Positions 43,238-52,897 of a stretch of 64,000 nt of DNA are shown in pieces. The position numbers and the translations under genes are program-made. This stretch comes from Hyphomicrobiales bacterium (GTDB lineage: Bacteria; Pseudomonadota; Alphaproteobacteria; Rhizobiales; Beijerinckiaceae). The notes beneath the pieces were generated by a model that saw only the letters and a program-made list of their open reading frames with translations, was not told the DNA's origin and did no database searches. Positions within the stretch are counted from its first letter, which is position 1, and the number at the start of each line of letters is the position of its first letter. The stretch is taken from contig CAKNFP010000001.1 of the NCBI GenBank assembly GCA_930633525.1, positions 2,334,001 through 2,398,000 of the forward strand. The letters are read 5' to 3'.

Positions 43238-44050
43238 ATGCGCATCGCCACCTGGAACATCAATTCCGTCAAGCAACGTCTTGGCCATCTCACGGCTTTC
43301 CTGGCCGAGCAGGCACCAGACGTGCTGTGCCTCCAGGAGATCAAATGTGTCGACGAGGCCTTCCCCGTCGCGGAGGTCGAGGCTGCCGGTTACAACGTAG
43401 CCGTTTACGGCCAGAAGACCTTCAACGGCGTCGCCATTCTTTCGCGCTCGCCGCTGGAGGATGTGCGACGTGGCTTGCCCGGGCGAGACGGACTGAACGA
43501 CGGCGGTCCGGATGAGGACAGCCCTGACCAGTCGCGCTATCTCGAAGCGACGATCTCGACCGCAAGCGGGGCTGTGCGCGTTGCCTCGATCTATCTCCCG
43601 AACGGCAATCCACCGGATACCGCCAAATATCCTTACAAGCTCCGCTGGATGGAGCGTCTGTCCGCGCACACAAGCGACCTTCTTGCCCTCGAAGAACCGC
43701 TCGTTCTTGCCGGCGATTACAACGTCATTCCAGAGCCCTGGGACGCGGCGAGGCCGGAAGCCTGGGTGCACGACGCGCTGTTCCTGCCGCAGACCCGTAG
43801 CGCCTTCCGCTCCCTCCTCGATCTCGGTCTGACCGATGCCTTGCGCGCCTGCACCGAGGAGAGAGGGCTCTACACCTTCTGGGACTATCAGGCCGGCGCC
43901 TGGCAGAAAAACAACGGCATCCGCATCGACCATCTCCTGCTGTCACCGCAGGCAGCCGATCGCCTGGAGACGACAGCCATCCACAAATATATGCGTGCCC
44001 TCGAAAAGCCCTCCGACCACGTGCCTGTATCGGTCGACCTCAGGCTCTGA
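43238..44050 (+). CDS. xthA: Exodeoxyribonuclease III
   Basis: AP endonuclease/3'-5' exonuclease of base excision repair. 270 residues. Motifs MRIATWNINSVKQRL, LCLQEIKC (catalytic Glu), GYNVAVYGQKTFNGVAIL, VLAGDYNVIP (Asp and Asn), and C-terminal RIDHLLLS and KPSDHVPV with the catalytic His. The last 11 bp overlap the 3' end of the convergent ceramidase gene. Confidence 0.95.
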   Translation: MRIATWNINSVKQRLGHLTAFLAEQAPDVLCLQEIKCVDEAFPVAEVEAAGYNVAVYGQKTFNGVAILSRSPLEDVRRGLPGRDGLNDGGPDEDSPDQSRYLEATISTASGAVRVASIYLPNGNPPDTAKYPYKLRWMERLSAHTSDLLALEEPLVLAGDYNVIPEPWDAARPEAWVHDALFLPQTRSAFRSLLDLGLTDALRACTEERGLYTFWDYQAGAWQKNNGIRIDHLLLSPQAADRLETTAIHKYMRALEKPSDHVPVSVDLRL

Positions 44051-44762
44051 CGGCGGCCCGTCCCTGCCCGACGGCTGTCGCGCGGCCTCGGATGATCGCC
44101 GCGCGCATCAGAAGAAACAGCAAGGTGCCGTTGAGGAGATGCCAGAGGAAATGGCTGCCGAGCGGTACGGCACCGCAGATGCGCGCATCGAGCGCCCGGC
44201 ATGCGAGCGATAGTGTGAAGACCCCGCCAGCAACGCACAGTCGCCGCGCGGTTGCGGGATCGCGCGGCATGGCCGCCAGGCCGACGCCCATGATGGCGAT
44301 CAGCGCCGGGAGATAGCCGGCCGAGCCGTTGATGGGATCGAAGCCCAGCGGCGTCACGACGGCGTTTCGCCAGATCCAGGTGACGAGGACGGCGAATCCC
44401 TGGAAGCCGATTGTCGCGCCGGCAGCCCCGACAAGGGACAGCCCGAGGAAGCGGCGCATCGCAATGAAGAAGTAGACCAGGATGAAAATGCCGATCGGCA
44501 CGACGTCGGCGAGCGCCGACCAGCGATTGGCGAAGGTGTGAAAGAGGAAGCTGCCGGCGCCGATGAGAAAAGTCAGTCCGACAAGCAACCGGACGGGCCA
44601 GTCGCGGCGATCGCGCAGCATCAGGAAGGCAGCGATACCAGCGGCGAAAAATGCCCCGTTGGTCAGTGCGTTGACAGGCTCGGACCAGAAGCTTGGGTCA
44701 AGACGCTCACAATAGGCATCGACCGGCGTGAACCAGGACGTCTCGATGGCTCCGGACGCCAA
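44040..44762 (-). CDS. Ceramidase-family (CREST) integral membrane protein
   Basis: 240 residues, about seven helices. Family motifs are in order: EPVNALTNGAFFAAGI, GAGSFLFHTFANRWSALADV (Ser and metal His/Asp), and GSHFLWHLLNGTLLFLL (His-His pair). Alkaline ceramidases hydrolyse the amide bond of ceramides in a membrane-embedded zinc site; the bacterial substrate is unknown. The start is TTG with TGAGG 8 bases upstream; no ATG occurs before the first conserved motif. Confidence 0.85.
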   Translation of the reverse strand: MASGAIETSWFTPVDAYCERLDPSFWSEPVNALTNGAFFAAGIAAFLMLRDRRDWPVRLLVGLTFLIGAGSFLFHTFANRWSALADVVPIGIFILVYFFIAMRRFLGLSLVGAAGATIGFQGFAVLVTWIWRNAVVTPLGFDPINGSAGYLPALIAIMGVGLAAMPRDPATARRLCVAGGVFTLSLACRALDARICGAVPLGSHFLWHLLNGTLLFLLMRAAIIRGRATAVGQGRAAVRA

Positions 44763-44822
44763 TGCGGCAGCCTCACCACATGCCGTCGCGGCCGACAGGG
44801 TCTTGCGGAGCCGCGGCCACGA

Positions 44823-45674
44823 TCAGCGGTCCTTCTTGAGATAGCCCTCAAGATAGGCGAGCGCTGCCTGGCGATCGCTCTCGCTGGCGTTGGCGAAATC
44901 CTTCTGATGGAGCTCGATGATCCACTCGTCCTTGTCCGGATCGGCGGCCTCGCGCGCCATCGTGAGCCACATCAAACCACGAGCGCTCTGCCGCGGCACA
45001 CCGAGACCGTTGACCAGAATGTGGCCGAGCAACGCCTGGGCCTGGTGGTGGCCTTTTTCCGCGGACAGGTTCAGCCAGCGCGCCGCCTGCCGGGCATCCT
45101 TGCCCACGCCCTGACCATCAAGATAGAGCCTGGCCAGATCATACTGCGCGTTGGGATCGCCATAATAGGACGCCGCGTATTGCAGCAGGTCGACCGCGCG
45201 GCGCAGATCCGCCTTCACATAGGTATTTGGAATGCCATCGATGAAATAGCCCCCAAGCGCCGTGAAAGCGCTCGCGACGAAGCGCGCGTTCGGCGAATCC
45301 GGGCTCTCGTCGGCGTATTCGTCAGCAACTTTCGAGAAGTATTCGAAGGCCTTGAGGTCGTCGTGGGTGACCCCATCGCCCTCGGCATACATGCGGCCAA
45401 GCTTCCAGAGCGCTGGCGTATGACCTTGGGTCGCCGCGTATTCCAAGGCCTGCACGGCGCTCCGCTTGTCGCCGGCATTGTAATTCTTCATGCCGCTCCG
45501 GAAAGCCTCCCGAACGGACTTGAACGCCCCCGCGGGCGCATTGGGCGTCGCGGCTGGAGGGGTGGAAGGCCGCGGGCCATCAAAGGCGGCTGCCGGCAAA
45601 GCTCCCCCCAGAGCCACCGCGGCAGAAAACCCCCACGCACAAAGCTTGCTGATCCGCATCGCTCTCAATTTCAT
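44823..45674 (-). CDS. exoR: ExoR-like periplasmic Sel1-repeat regulator
   Basis: 283 residues. Signal peptide KLCAWGFSAAVALGGALPAA with AAAF at the cleavage site, then several Sel1/TPR repeats (PALWKLGRMYAEGDGVTHDD, PNAQYDLARLYLDGQGVGKD, AQALLGHILVNGLGVPRQSA). The region VREAFRSGMKNYNAGDKRSA and SPDSPNARFVASAFTALGGYF is characteristic of rhizobial ExoR, the periplasmic inhibitor of the ExoS-ChvI two-component system that governs exopolysaccharide and motility. No exoS/chvI is in the window. The start may instead be the ATG five codons in, which has GAGAG upstream. Confidence 0.82.
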   Translation of the reverse strand: MKLRAMRISKLCAWGFSAAVALGGALPAAAFDGPRPSTPPAATPNAPAGAFKSVREAFRSGMKNYNAGDKRSAVQALEYAATQGHTPALWKLGRMYAEGDGVTHDDLKAFEYFSKVADEYADESPDSPNARFVASAFTALGGYFIDGIPNTYVKADLRRAVDLLQYAASYYGDPNAQYDLARLYLDGQGVGKDARQAARWLNLSAEKGHHQAQALLGHILVNGLGVPRQSARGLMWLTMAREAADPDKDEWIIELHQKDFANASESDRQAALAYLEGYLKKDR

Positions 45675-46070
45675 CCCAAGAGCTATTCAACCCACAACCA
45701 CAGCCCCTCGCCGAAGTCCGAAAACTCCGCTCGAGACCATGGCTCGCCCCACCCCGGCCGACTAACACTTGCAACCGATCGATATGCTCTTCCGGCTGAT
45801 GCCGGTCTTCGCACGTCCCTCGATCGGCCTCACCAAATGACACGGGGGCATACCGTTATGCAAATGCCCCGCTGACGATTGGCGAGATGCTGGCTACACG
45901 CCAAACAATTCGCAAGCATTGGCAAAAGGCAATGCTTTCAATAAGTTGCCTGTGAGCTTATCTAGCTACGGGTTTATGGCGGCATCGCGGCGAGCATTGG
46001 CCCTCCTCAAGACCAACGCCGATTGCAGCAGCCCTGTTGCGTGTTCGCCACAGCTTCTGGGGTGCGCGGC
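45675..46070. other. Intergenic region between valS and exoR
   Basis: 396 bp, GC somewhat lower between 45880 and 45980. It should hold the exoR promoter and the valS 3' region. Frames across it are antisense extensions without support. No hairpin with a U tract was found. Confidence 0.4.
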
Positions 46071-48854
46071 TTATCCTGCCGCGCGCGCCAGCCGGTCCGC
46101 AGCATCACGGATCTTGACGAGGCGGGCCTCTGCCTCGTCACGCCGCTCACGCTGCTCATCGACCACCTCTTCCGGCGCCCGCGCCAGAAAGTCGGCATTA
46201 CCCAGCTTGGCGTCGATCTTGGCGATATCAGACGTCAGCTTGGCCGCTTCCTTGGCCAGGCGCTGCTGCTCAGCCGCGAGATCGACCACCCCCGCGAGAG
46301 GCATGGCCGCTATCTCGCCTCGCACCAGGAGCTGCACGGATCCCGGAGGCACGGCATCGGCAACGGTCACGTCCCCAAGGCGGGCGAGCCGTCGGAGTGT
46401 CTCGTCCCAGCGCGTGGCCCGCGCCGCGGTTTCCGCGCTCGGCTTCACGAGGACGAGAGATACCTGGGAGCCGGCCGGCACATTCGTCTCGGCGCGCGCC
46501 GAGCGAATCTCGGACACGAGTTCCACCAGCCAGCCAATTTCCAGCTCGGCCTGTGCATCGTTCACGCCCGGGACATCAGGCCAGCGAGCAAGCGCGAGCA
46601 CCGACGAACGCGCCGGTCCCTCGGTCCCCTTGATGGTCCAGAGCTCCTCGGTGAGGAAGGGCATGAAGGGGTGCAGGATCTTGCAGATCTGGTCCAGGAG
46701 GTGGGCTGTCGTCGCCCGGGTCTCATCCTTGGCCGCGCCATCGGCGCCCTGCAGGATCGGCTTGGCGAGCTCGAGATACCAATCGCAGAAGACGTTCCAG
46801 ACGAAGCGATAGGCCGCGCCGGCGGCATCGTTGAAGCGGAAGGCCTCCAATGCCGACGTCACCTCGTTCACCGCCCGCGCGCATTCGCCGACGACCCATG
46901 TGTTGACGGTCTCGGTCACGCTGGCAGGCGCATAGCCGGCAACCCGGACGCAGCCGTTCATCTCGGCGAAACGCGCGGCGTTCCACAGCTTGGTCGCAAA
47001 ATTGCGATAACCCTCAACACGTTGCGGTGAGAGCTTAATGTCGCGTCCCTGCGCCGCCATGGCCGCGAGCGTGAAGCGCACGGCATCCGCGCCGTAGCGG
47101 TCGATGAGCTCGATCGGATCGATGACGTTGCCCTTGGACTTCGACATCTTGGCGCCCTTCTCGTCACGGACGAGCGCATGCATGTAGACGGTCCGGAACG
47201 GCACCTCCTCCATGAAATGGAGGCCCATCATCATCATCCGGGCGACCCAGAAGAAGATGATGTCGAAGCCGGTCACGAGCACGCTGGTCGGGTAGTAGCG
47301 GGCAAGCTCCGGCGTGGCGTCTGGCCAGCCCAGCGTCGAGAATGGCCACAGCGCCGATGAGAACCAGGTGTCGAGCACATCCTCGTCGCGCGTCAGGAAG
47401 GCAGCGCGCTTATCGGCATCGGCCATGATCGCGGCCGCCTCCGGCTCGTCGATATTCCCGGCGGCGACGTTCTGGCCGAGTGCCGCCGCGAGCGCTTCCT
47501 CCTCGCTGTCAGCGACGAAGACATGCCCGAAGCCGTCGTACCAGGCGGGGATCTGATGCCCCCACCAGAGCTGGCGCGACACACACCACGGCTCGATATT
47601 TTCCAGCCAGTCGAAGAACGTCTTTTCCCAGTTCTTCGGCACGAAGGATGTCTTGCCATCCTTCACGGCCGCCATCGCCCTGTCCGCCAGAGGCTTGACA
47701 TCGACGTACCACTGGTCGGTGAGCCAGGGCTCGATCACGACGTTCGAGCGATCGCCATGCGGCACCATGTGGACATGCGGCTCGATCGCCTCAAGTACGC
47801 CGCCCTCCTCGAACCGGGCAACGAGCCGCTTGCGCGCCTCGAACCTGTCGAGACGATGGAGGCCGAGCACCCACTGAAGATCGTCACCGGCTTCGGCGCC
47901 TTCCAGGAAATCTTCATTCCCCGCAAGCAGCATCTGTGCTTCCGGACCGAGAATGTTGATAGCCGCGAGACCATGCCGCTTGCCGACATCGAAATCGTTG
48001 AAATCGTGCGCCGGGGTGATCTTGACCGCGCCGGTTCCCTTTTCGGGGTCGGAATAGGTGTCCGTCACGATGGGGATAAGACGGCCCACAAGCGGCAGGC
48101 GCACATGGCGGCCATGCAGGTGGGTATAGCGCTCATCATCCGGATGCACGGCGACCGCTGTATCGCCCAGCATGGTTTCGGGGCGGGTCGTTGCAACAAC
48201 GATCACCTCGCCGGTCGCCGCACCGGCATCGTCGACCACGGGATAGCGCAGATGCCAGAGGTTGCCCTTCACCTCGATCTGCTGGACCTCGATGTCCGAG
48301 ATCGCCGTCTGGAACTTCGGATCCCAGTTGACGAGCCGCTTGTCCTTATAGATCAGGCCCTGCCGATAAAGCTCGACGAACACCTTGCGCACGGCCTGCG
48401 ACAGGCCCTCGTCCATGGTGAAACGCTCGCGGGAAAAGTCACAGGAGGCACCAAGACGCTTGAGCTGACGGCCGATCGCGCCACCCGACTCCTCCTTCCA
48501 CGCCCACACACGTTCCAGGAAAGCCTCACGGCCCATTTCACGGCGTCCGGGCTGCTGGCGTTCCGCAAGCTGGCGCTCGACGACCATCTGCGTGGCGATG
48601 CCCGCATGGTCCATGCCGGGCTGCCACAACACATCCTTGCCGCGCATGCGCTCGAAACGGCAGAGCACGTCCTGAAGCGTGTTGTTGAGGGCGTGCCCCA
48701 TATGGAGCGAGCCGGTCACGTTCGGCGGCGGAATGACAATACAATAAGGCTCTGCGCCCGCACGCTCCGGACGGCCCGCCTTGAAGGCCTCAGCCTCTTC
48801 CCAAACCGTCGAGATCCGCGCCTCGACGAGGGAGGGTTCAAACGTCTTATCCAT
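46071..48854 (-). CDS. valS: Valine--tRNA ligase
   Basis: Class I aminoacyl-tRNA synthetase charging tRNA-Val. 927 residues, normal length. HIGH motif as HMGH (51-54) after IPPPNVTGSL, the KMSKS loop in KGAKMSKSKGNVIDP near residue 568, the CP1 editing domain between them (VVATTRPETMLGDTAVAVHP), and a C-terminal coiled coil (AAEQQRLAKEAAKLTSDIAK). The upstream neighbour popZ is the usual one in alphaproteobacteria. Confidence 0.97.
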   Translation of the reverse strand: MDKTFEPSLVEARISTVWEEAEAFKAGRPERAGAEPYCIVIPPPNVTGSLHMGHALNNTLQDVLCRFERMRGKDVLWQPGMDHAGIATQMVVERQLAERQQPGRREMGREAFLERVWAWKEESGGAIGRQLKRLGASCDFSRERFTMDEGLSQAVRKVFVELYRQGLIYKDKRLVNWDPKFQTAISDIEVQQIEVKGNLWHLRYPVVDDAGAATGEVIVVATTRPETMLGDTAVAVHPDDERYTHLHGRHVRLPLVGRLIPIVTDTYSDPEKGTGAVKITPAHDFNDFDVGKRHGLAAINILGPEAQMLLAGNEDFLEGAEAGDDLQWVLGLHRLDRFEARKRLVARFEEGGVLEAIEPHVHMVPHGDRSNVVIEPWLTDQWYVDVKPLADRAMAAVKDGKTSFVPKNWEKTFFDWLENIEPWCVSRQLWWGHQIPAWYDGFGHVFVADSEEEALAAALGQNVAAGNIDEPEAAAIMADADKRAAFLTRDEDVLDTWFSSALWPFSTLGWPDATPELARYYPTSVLVTGFDIIFFWVARMMMMGLHFMEEVPFRTVYMHALVRDEKGAKMSKSKGNVIDPIELIDRYGADAVRFTLAAMAAQGRDIKLSPQRVEGYRNFATKLWNAARFAEMNGCVRVAGYAPASVTETVNTWVVGECARAVNEVTSALEAFRFNDAAGAAYRFVWNVFCDWYLELAKPILQGADGAAKDETRATTAHLLDQICKILHPFMPFLTEELWTIKGTEGPARSSVLALARWPDVPGVNDAQAELEIGWLVELVSEIRSARAETNVPAGSQVSLVLVKPSAETAARATRWDETLRRLARLGDVTVADAVPPGSVQLLVRGEIAAMPLAGVVDLAAEQQRLAKEAAKLTSDIAKIDAKLGNADFLARAPEEVVDEQRERRDEAEARLVKIRDAADRLARAAG

Positions 48855-48927
48855 GATGCCAACCGCTATCGCGCCGATACTATTGGCTTGAGGTAGACGA
48901 CGAAGCGGGGGCTTGAGTCAATGCAAA

Positions 48928-48951
48928 GGAGGCCGCTAACCGACGGCCTCC
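48928..48951 (-). terminator. Stem-loop between popZ and valS
   Basis: 8-bp stem GGAGGCCG / CGGCCTCC with an 8-base loop, 90 bp past the popZ stop and 74 bp before valS. On the minus strand it is followed by TTTGC, a weak U tract, so termination may be partial. Confidence 0.5.
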
Positions 48952-49039
48952 GGCTTTTTCCAAGGGAACGGTCTTCTGGGGAAGGGTCTTCGAGCACGCA
49001 TCGCACCGCATGAGATCGATGCGCTTTTGATGGCGAGAA

Positions 49040-49753
49040 TCAGCGCTGACCCTGTCCCCGGGCCACGCGTTCGATTTCCTGCCTTACGAGACGCTCGACC
49101 AGCGACGGGAGATTCTCGTCCAGCCACGACTTCAGCATCGGCCGGAGCATCTCTCGGACGAAATCTTCCATGGACGGACTGACCTGCTGCGCCGCCGATG
49201 AGGCCAGGGCATCGAAAGCCGTGGATACGGACGCATGACTCTGGGGAGAGAGCAGACGCTCGGCGATATCAGCACCCTCGCTGCGGCGCGGCCTTGGCGC
49301 CGGGTCTGGAGACTCGGCGGGTACGGCCTGGGCCCGCAGCACCGCCTCCGCAGGCGGAGGGTTAAAGATATGCGGCGCCGGCTCGCGCATAACGGGAGGA
49401 GGCGGTGACCTCACCTCGGCCGTCTCGTTAAGGGTCTTCGGTGCACGTGCCAACCGGTCGGCTTCGCCAAGTCGCATGTCGGGCGCTCCCTCAAGAAGAG
49501 GACGGGTCGGACGCCGTGGCTCCACCCGTGCTTCCAGCCGCTGGTCGGGACGGGGTTCGCCACGCTCCGCGGCATAAGCTTCCGGCGGCGGGCTACGACG
49601 GGCCGGCCCCGCAAATCCCTGCGCCTGATCGTCAGCGATGATGCGACGAATGGATGCCAGGATCTCGTCCATCGAGGGCTCCGCGCCACGCGCCGCGTCG
49701 GCCCTGGCCATATCTGAAGCTGCATCATGGAGTTTGGGATTCGCTGAGCTCAT
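49040..49753 (-). CDS. popZ: PopZ/DUF2497-family polar organizing protein
   Basis: 237 residues. N-terminal helix EPSMDEILASIRRIIADDQ, a long Pro/Ala/Arg-rich disordered middle, and a C-terminal oligomerisation region RPMLKSWLDENLPSLVERLV followed by RQEIERVARG. This is the layout of Caulobacter PopZ, which forms polar condensates that anchor the ParB-parS complex. The ATG of MSSANPKLHDAASDM is chosen since GGAG lies upstream; the 48-codon extension has no support. Position next to valS is the conserved one. Confidence 0.9.
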   Translation of the reverse strand: MSSANPKLHDAASDMARADAARGAEPSMDEILASIRRIIADDQAQGFAGPARRSPPPEAYAAERGEPRPDQRLEARVEPRRPTRPLLEGAPDMRLGEADRLARAPKTLNETAEVRSPPPPVMREPAPHIFNPPPAEAVLRAQAVPAESPDPAPRPRRSEGADIAERLLSPQSHASVSTAFDALASSAAQQVSPSMEDFVREMLRPMLKSWLDENLPSLVERLVRQEIERVARGQGQR

Positions 49754-50159
49754 GCCGCTCCACCGCCTTGAATGACAGGCGAGAATCAACCTGTCGATGA
49801 TCCAACCATATTGGCCTTTGGCCAGAATCCTACCCGGCCTGGGCGGTACTGGTTGACGAAACAATAGCCTTGCACAGAAAGCTTGAACGCGTCTCAAAGA
49901 TCAATAGCTGAGCTTACATTGGGCGGAGTTATCATCAGGTCGCTGGGCGCAAAAAAAAGCTTCGCTTCGAGCCGCAACGGAACACGGGGCCTGGCACCGA
50001 GGAAAAGGGCTCCGAGGGTGAAAAGGGCGCCGTTGAGAGACGCCGATGCCGAACCGGGCGCGGACTTAAATTGGCAGGCGGACAGCAAGAGCCCGCCCTG
50101 CAGGCCAACATGAAAAACGGAAGTACGCGCCAATGGCGCGGCTCTCCGTACCCTGCCCG
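49754..50159. other. Intergenic region between popZ and tolC
   Basis: 406 bp with the tolC terminator at its right end and the popZ promoter region at its left. A frame with a lipobox-like LLLSAC occurs on the minus strand but lacks a usable start and is not called. Nothing else is recognised. Confidence 0.4.
50113..50149 (-). terminator. Intrinsic terminator of tolC
   Basis: On the minus strand: outer stem ACGGA / TCCGT, inner stem CGCGCC / GGCGCG with a 3-base loop and an internal bulge, then a run of T (TCCGTTTTTC). It starts 10 bp past the tolC stop. Confidence 0.75.
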
Positions 50160-51638
50160 TCAGCGACCGTCTGGCGTCTGGAGACCGCCCCACTTGTCGC
50201 GCACCTGCTCGTAGTGCTTCTTCGCGTCGTACTTCGTCACCCTGACGCCAAGCGTCGTGACCGAAAGCCGGCCGATGGAGCCAAGCACGTTATAGGAGGC
50301 AACGATACGATCGCGCTGGGCGCGGACAAGTTGCACGCGCGAACTGAGCAAGGTCTGCTGGGCGTTAAGAACGTCAAGGGTGGTGCGCTGACCGACCTTT
50401 GCTTCTTCACGAACACCGGCCAGGGCGATCTCATTGGCCTCAACCGCCGACTGCGACGCGGCAATCTGCTGCTTGGCGGCATCGAGAGCTGCCCAGGACG
50501 CAATCACCTGCTGGCGCACCTGCTCGCGCGTTACGTCGACCTGAATACGTGCCTGCCCCACCTGCTCCTTGGCCTGACGAACCTGGGAGTAAACGAGACC
50601 GCCCTCATAGATGGGCACATTCAGCTGGGCGACGATAGAGGCCGACGTCGATAGATCGCGGCGGTAGTTGCTATCATAGTTACGTGATACGGAGCCCGTG
50701 ACGCCGAGCTGCGGAAGGAGCTGTGCCTCCAGAACTTTAACCTGAAACTCCTGGGCATCTACGCTGTGAAGCCCGGCGATGATGGCCGGATGCGCGCCAA
50801 GTGCAATCTTCACACCGGCATCCACGCTGCGCGGCAGGAACTTCTCGACGGGCTGGCCCGGCGCCAGCTGGCGCGGGTCATCGCCGATAATCTGGCGATA
50901 GGTCGCGATGCTGCTCTTCAATGCGGCGGCCGCAGCGGCCTCCTGAGCATGGCCGGTGGCGAGCGCCGCCTCAGCCTGCGCCACGTCGGTCCGAGTGACC
51001 TCGCCGACGTTGAAGCGGTCCCGGGTCTGCCGGAGCTGTTCCTCGAGCACTTCGACGTTGTTGCGCTGCAGGCTCAGCACGGCCGTATCCTGGAGCACGT
51101 TCATGTAGGCCTGCGCGCCATCATACAGGATCGACTGCTCCTGGAAGCGCAACTGCTCGCGGCCAGCCTGCACGGTGGCCTCGGCCTGACGCACGGAGTT
51201 CACGGTGCGGCCGCCGGTAAAAATATTCTGATTGATCTGGAGCGTCAGGCCCCGGGGATAAAGCGTGCTCCAGGCCGCCTCTCCGCCACCCGACGCGGTC
51301 GCTCCTGCTGGTACCTGGAAGTTGGAACTCCGCACACCCGCATTCGCTAATCCAGAGATCGTTGGCCGATAACCCGACAACGCCTGCGGCACACCTTCAT
51401 TGGTCGCCCGCAGCGATGCACGCTGCATATTGAGGGTTGGATTCGCGGTATAGGCCTTGCCGAGCGCGCCATAGAGCGTTTCAGCATGGAGACCCGACAG
51501 TGGAAATACCCATGCAGCCCCGACGAGAAGGCCAAGACGAAGAGCATGACTGCCTGTAGCCCGGATTGTTCCTGCCACGATCACCTTCCCAAAGCGGAGA
51601 AACACCGAACCGGTTTCCCTATGCTCAACACCATTCAT
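50160..51638 (-). CDS. tolC: TolC-family outer-membrane efflux protein
   Basis: 492 residues; trimeric outer-membrane channel for type I secretion and multidrug efflux. Signal peptide with the hydrophobic stretch LRLGLLVGAAWVFPLSG and cleavage after LHA, giving a mature start ETLYGALGKAYTANPTLN. Two OEP repeats follow with long alpha-helical hairpins (VEVLEEQLRQTRDRFNVGEV and GVREEAKVGQRTTLDVLNAQ). The n-region is long, so a downstream start is possible. pcm lies upstream, the usual alphaproteobacterial pairing. Confidence 0.93.
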   Translation of the reverse strand: MNGVEHRETGSVFLRFGKVIVAGTIRATGSHALRLGLLVGAAWVFPLSGLHAETLYGALGKAYTANPTLNMQRASLRATNEGVPQALSGYRPTISGLANAGVRSSNFQVPAGATASGGGEAAWSTLYPRGLTLQINQNIFTGGRTVNSVRQAEATVQAGREQLRFQEQSILYDGAQAYMNVLQDTAVLSLQRNNVEVLEEQLRQTRDRFNVGEVTRTDVAQAEAALATGHAQEAAAAAALKSSIATYRQIIGDDPRQLAPGQPVEKFLPRSVDAGVKIALGAHPAIIAGLHSVDAQEFQVKVLEAQLLPQLGVTGSVSRNYDSNYRRDLSTSASIVAQLNVPIYEGGLVYSQVRQAKEQVGQARIQVDVTREQVRQQVIASWAALDAAKQQIAASQSAVEANEIALAGVREEAKVGQRTTLDVLNAQQTLLSSRVQLVRAQRDRIVASYNVLGSIGRLSVTTLGVRVTKYDAKKHYEQVRDKWGGLQTPDGR

Positions 51639-51752
51639 CTCGCCCCAATCCTCAGCTGAAGATAGTCCGATGCTTCTTCAGCGGAAACAGGCGCAAGCGC
51701 AGCATTACTAATCTATCAAGTTGTGCCGCAAAAATATGACACTTGACAAACG

Positions 51753-52418
51753 TTAGAAATCAAATGCGACAGCTTTTGCAAAGCCGGGAAGGATAGGCGC
51801 TGACGCTTCAAACAGAGCTCGCCGACCGAACGAACCTCCGCTGCGCCGATATACGACAGCTTTACCAGCACCGCTGGCTCCGTCGATCCCAGCAAGCTGG
51901 GCACCATCGGCCAGCTGCTCCTTCAAGGCGTCGGGCAACACCTCAAATGCTCCGTTGATGAGAATGGCATCATAGGGCGCGCGCGCCGCGTGACCTGACG
52001 CAACATCACCGACTACGACGTCGATTCCCGAAGCCTGACAAGACTCTAGCCGCTTACGCGCCTCTTCTGCCAGCTCTTGTCCACCGGCAACTGCGACGAC
52101 CTCGGCACCGAGCCGGGACATGATGAGAGCGCTATAACCAAAGCCGCTGCCCACATCGAGAATGCGGGCCCCCGGCCTGATATCGAGGGCTTGGATGAGG
52201 CGCGCCAGTATCATCGGCGCGAGCATGCAATAACGACCGCCGGCAGCATCGCCGAACACCAGATTCTGGTCGCTATAGGCTAAATCCTCCTGCCCTTCCG
52301 GCAGGAACAACTCACGAGGCGCATCCTCGAGGATGGCGAGCAGACCGCGACTCGTGACATCATAGGTTCGGACCTGATTATCCACCATGGTCCGGCGCAA
52401 CCGCGCGAAGTCATTCAT
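51753..52418 (-). CDS. pcm: Protein-L-isoaspartate O-methyltransferase family protein
   Basis: 221 residues. SAM-binding motif I ILDVGSGFGYSALIMSRLGA, the N-terminal segment RRTMVDNQVRTYDVTSRGLL and the substrate-proximal FLPEGQEDLAYSDQ. The catalytic region differs from E. coli Pcm in the way common to the alphaproteobacterial copy next to tolC, so repair of isoaspartyl residues is likely but not certain. GGAG lies before the ATG. Confidence 0.88.
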   Translation of the reverse strand: MNDFARLRRTMVDNQVRTYDVTSRGLLAILEDAPRELFLPEGQEDLAYSDQNLVFGDAAGGRYCMLAPMILARLIQALDIRPGARILDVGSGFGYSALIMSRLGAEVVAVAGGQELAEEARKRLESCQASGIDVVVGDVASGHAARAPYDAILINGAFEVLPDALKEQLADGAQLAGIDGASGAGKAVVYRRSGGSFGRRALFEASAPILPGFAKAVAFDF

Positions 52419-52568
52419 CGGCTACTCCACCGTAGGCAAGTGGGAGATGCGCAAAGCCCTCTCATAGGCCCCGCAGAATCTCTAAATATTTGAAAAATCG
52501 CTGATTTTCGCCCTCAGACGGGCGTCGATGCCGCCTGACACTTCCATCGCGCGCATGGTCTAACTTGT

Positions 52569-52642
52569 TGGAGGCCTCGCCCGGAATCGAACCGGGGTGC
52601 AAGGATTTGCAGTCCTCTGCGTAACCACTCCGCCACGAGGCC
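52569..52642 (-). tRNA. tRNA-Cys (GCA)
   Basis: 74 nt including an encoded CCA. Acceptor stem GGCCTCG / CGAGGCC, discriminator U as required for tRNA-Cys, anticodon GCA in GGACTGCAAATCC, and T-arm CCGGTTCGATTCCGG. No intron. Confidence 0.97.
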
Positions 52643-52821
52643 TCGTGGAGGGTTCATAGCAAAGCTCCACCGTCCGCCGCAACACCACAATGCGCGCTAA
52701 ATTGGTCCATCATCCTCCCATTCACAAAAACCCGGAACAACCCGCATAAAAATTCGAACGATCGCCAAAAGGGGGTTGCAGTCCCCACGGACATACTGTA
52801 CCCACTGCCCTGCGTTAGCGA

Positions 52822-52897
52822 TCCCCGATAGCTCAGTTGGTAGAGCAAGCGGCTGTTAACCGCTTTGTCGCAGGTTCGAGTCCTGCTCGGGGAGCCA
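52822..52897 (+). tRNA. tRNA-Asn (GTT)
   Basis: 76 nt including encoded CCA. Acceptor TCCCCGA / TCGGGGA, discriminator G, D-arm GCTCAGTTGGTAGAGC, anticodon GTT in GGCTGTTAACC, T-arm CAGGTTCGAGTCCTG. Confidence 0.97.

Noticed and set aside
47523..48896. 457-codon open frame antisense to valS
   Set aside because: Composition artefact opposite a certain gene; no ribosome-binding site and low-complexity translation.
49894..50193. Minus-strand frame with a lipobox-like LLLSAC
   Set aside because: No start codon or ribosome-binding site in front of the hydrophobic part, and it overlaps the tolC terminator and 3' end.
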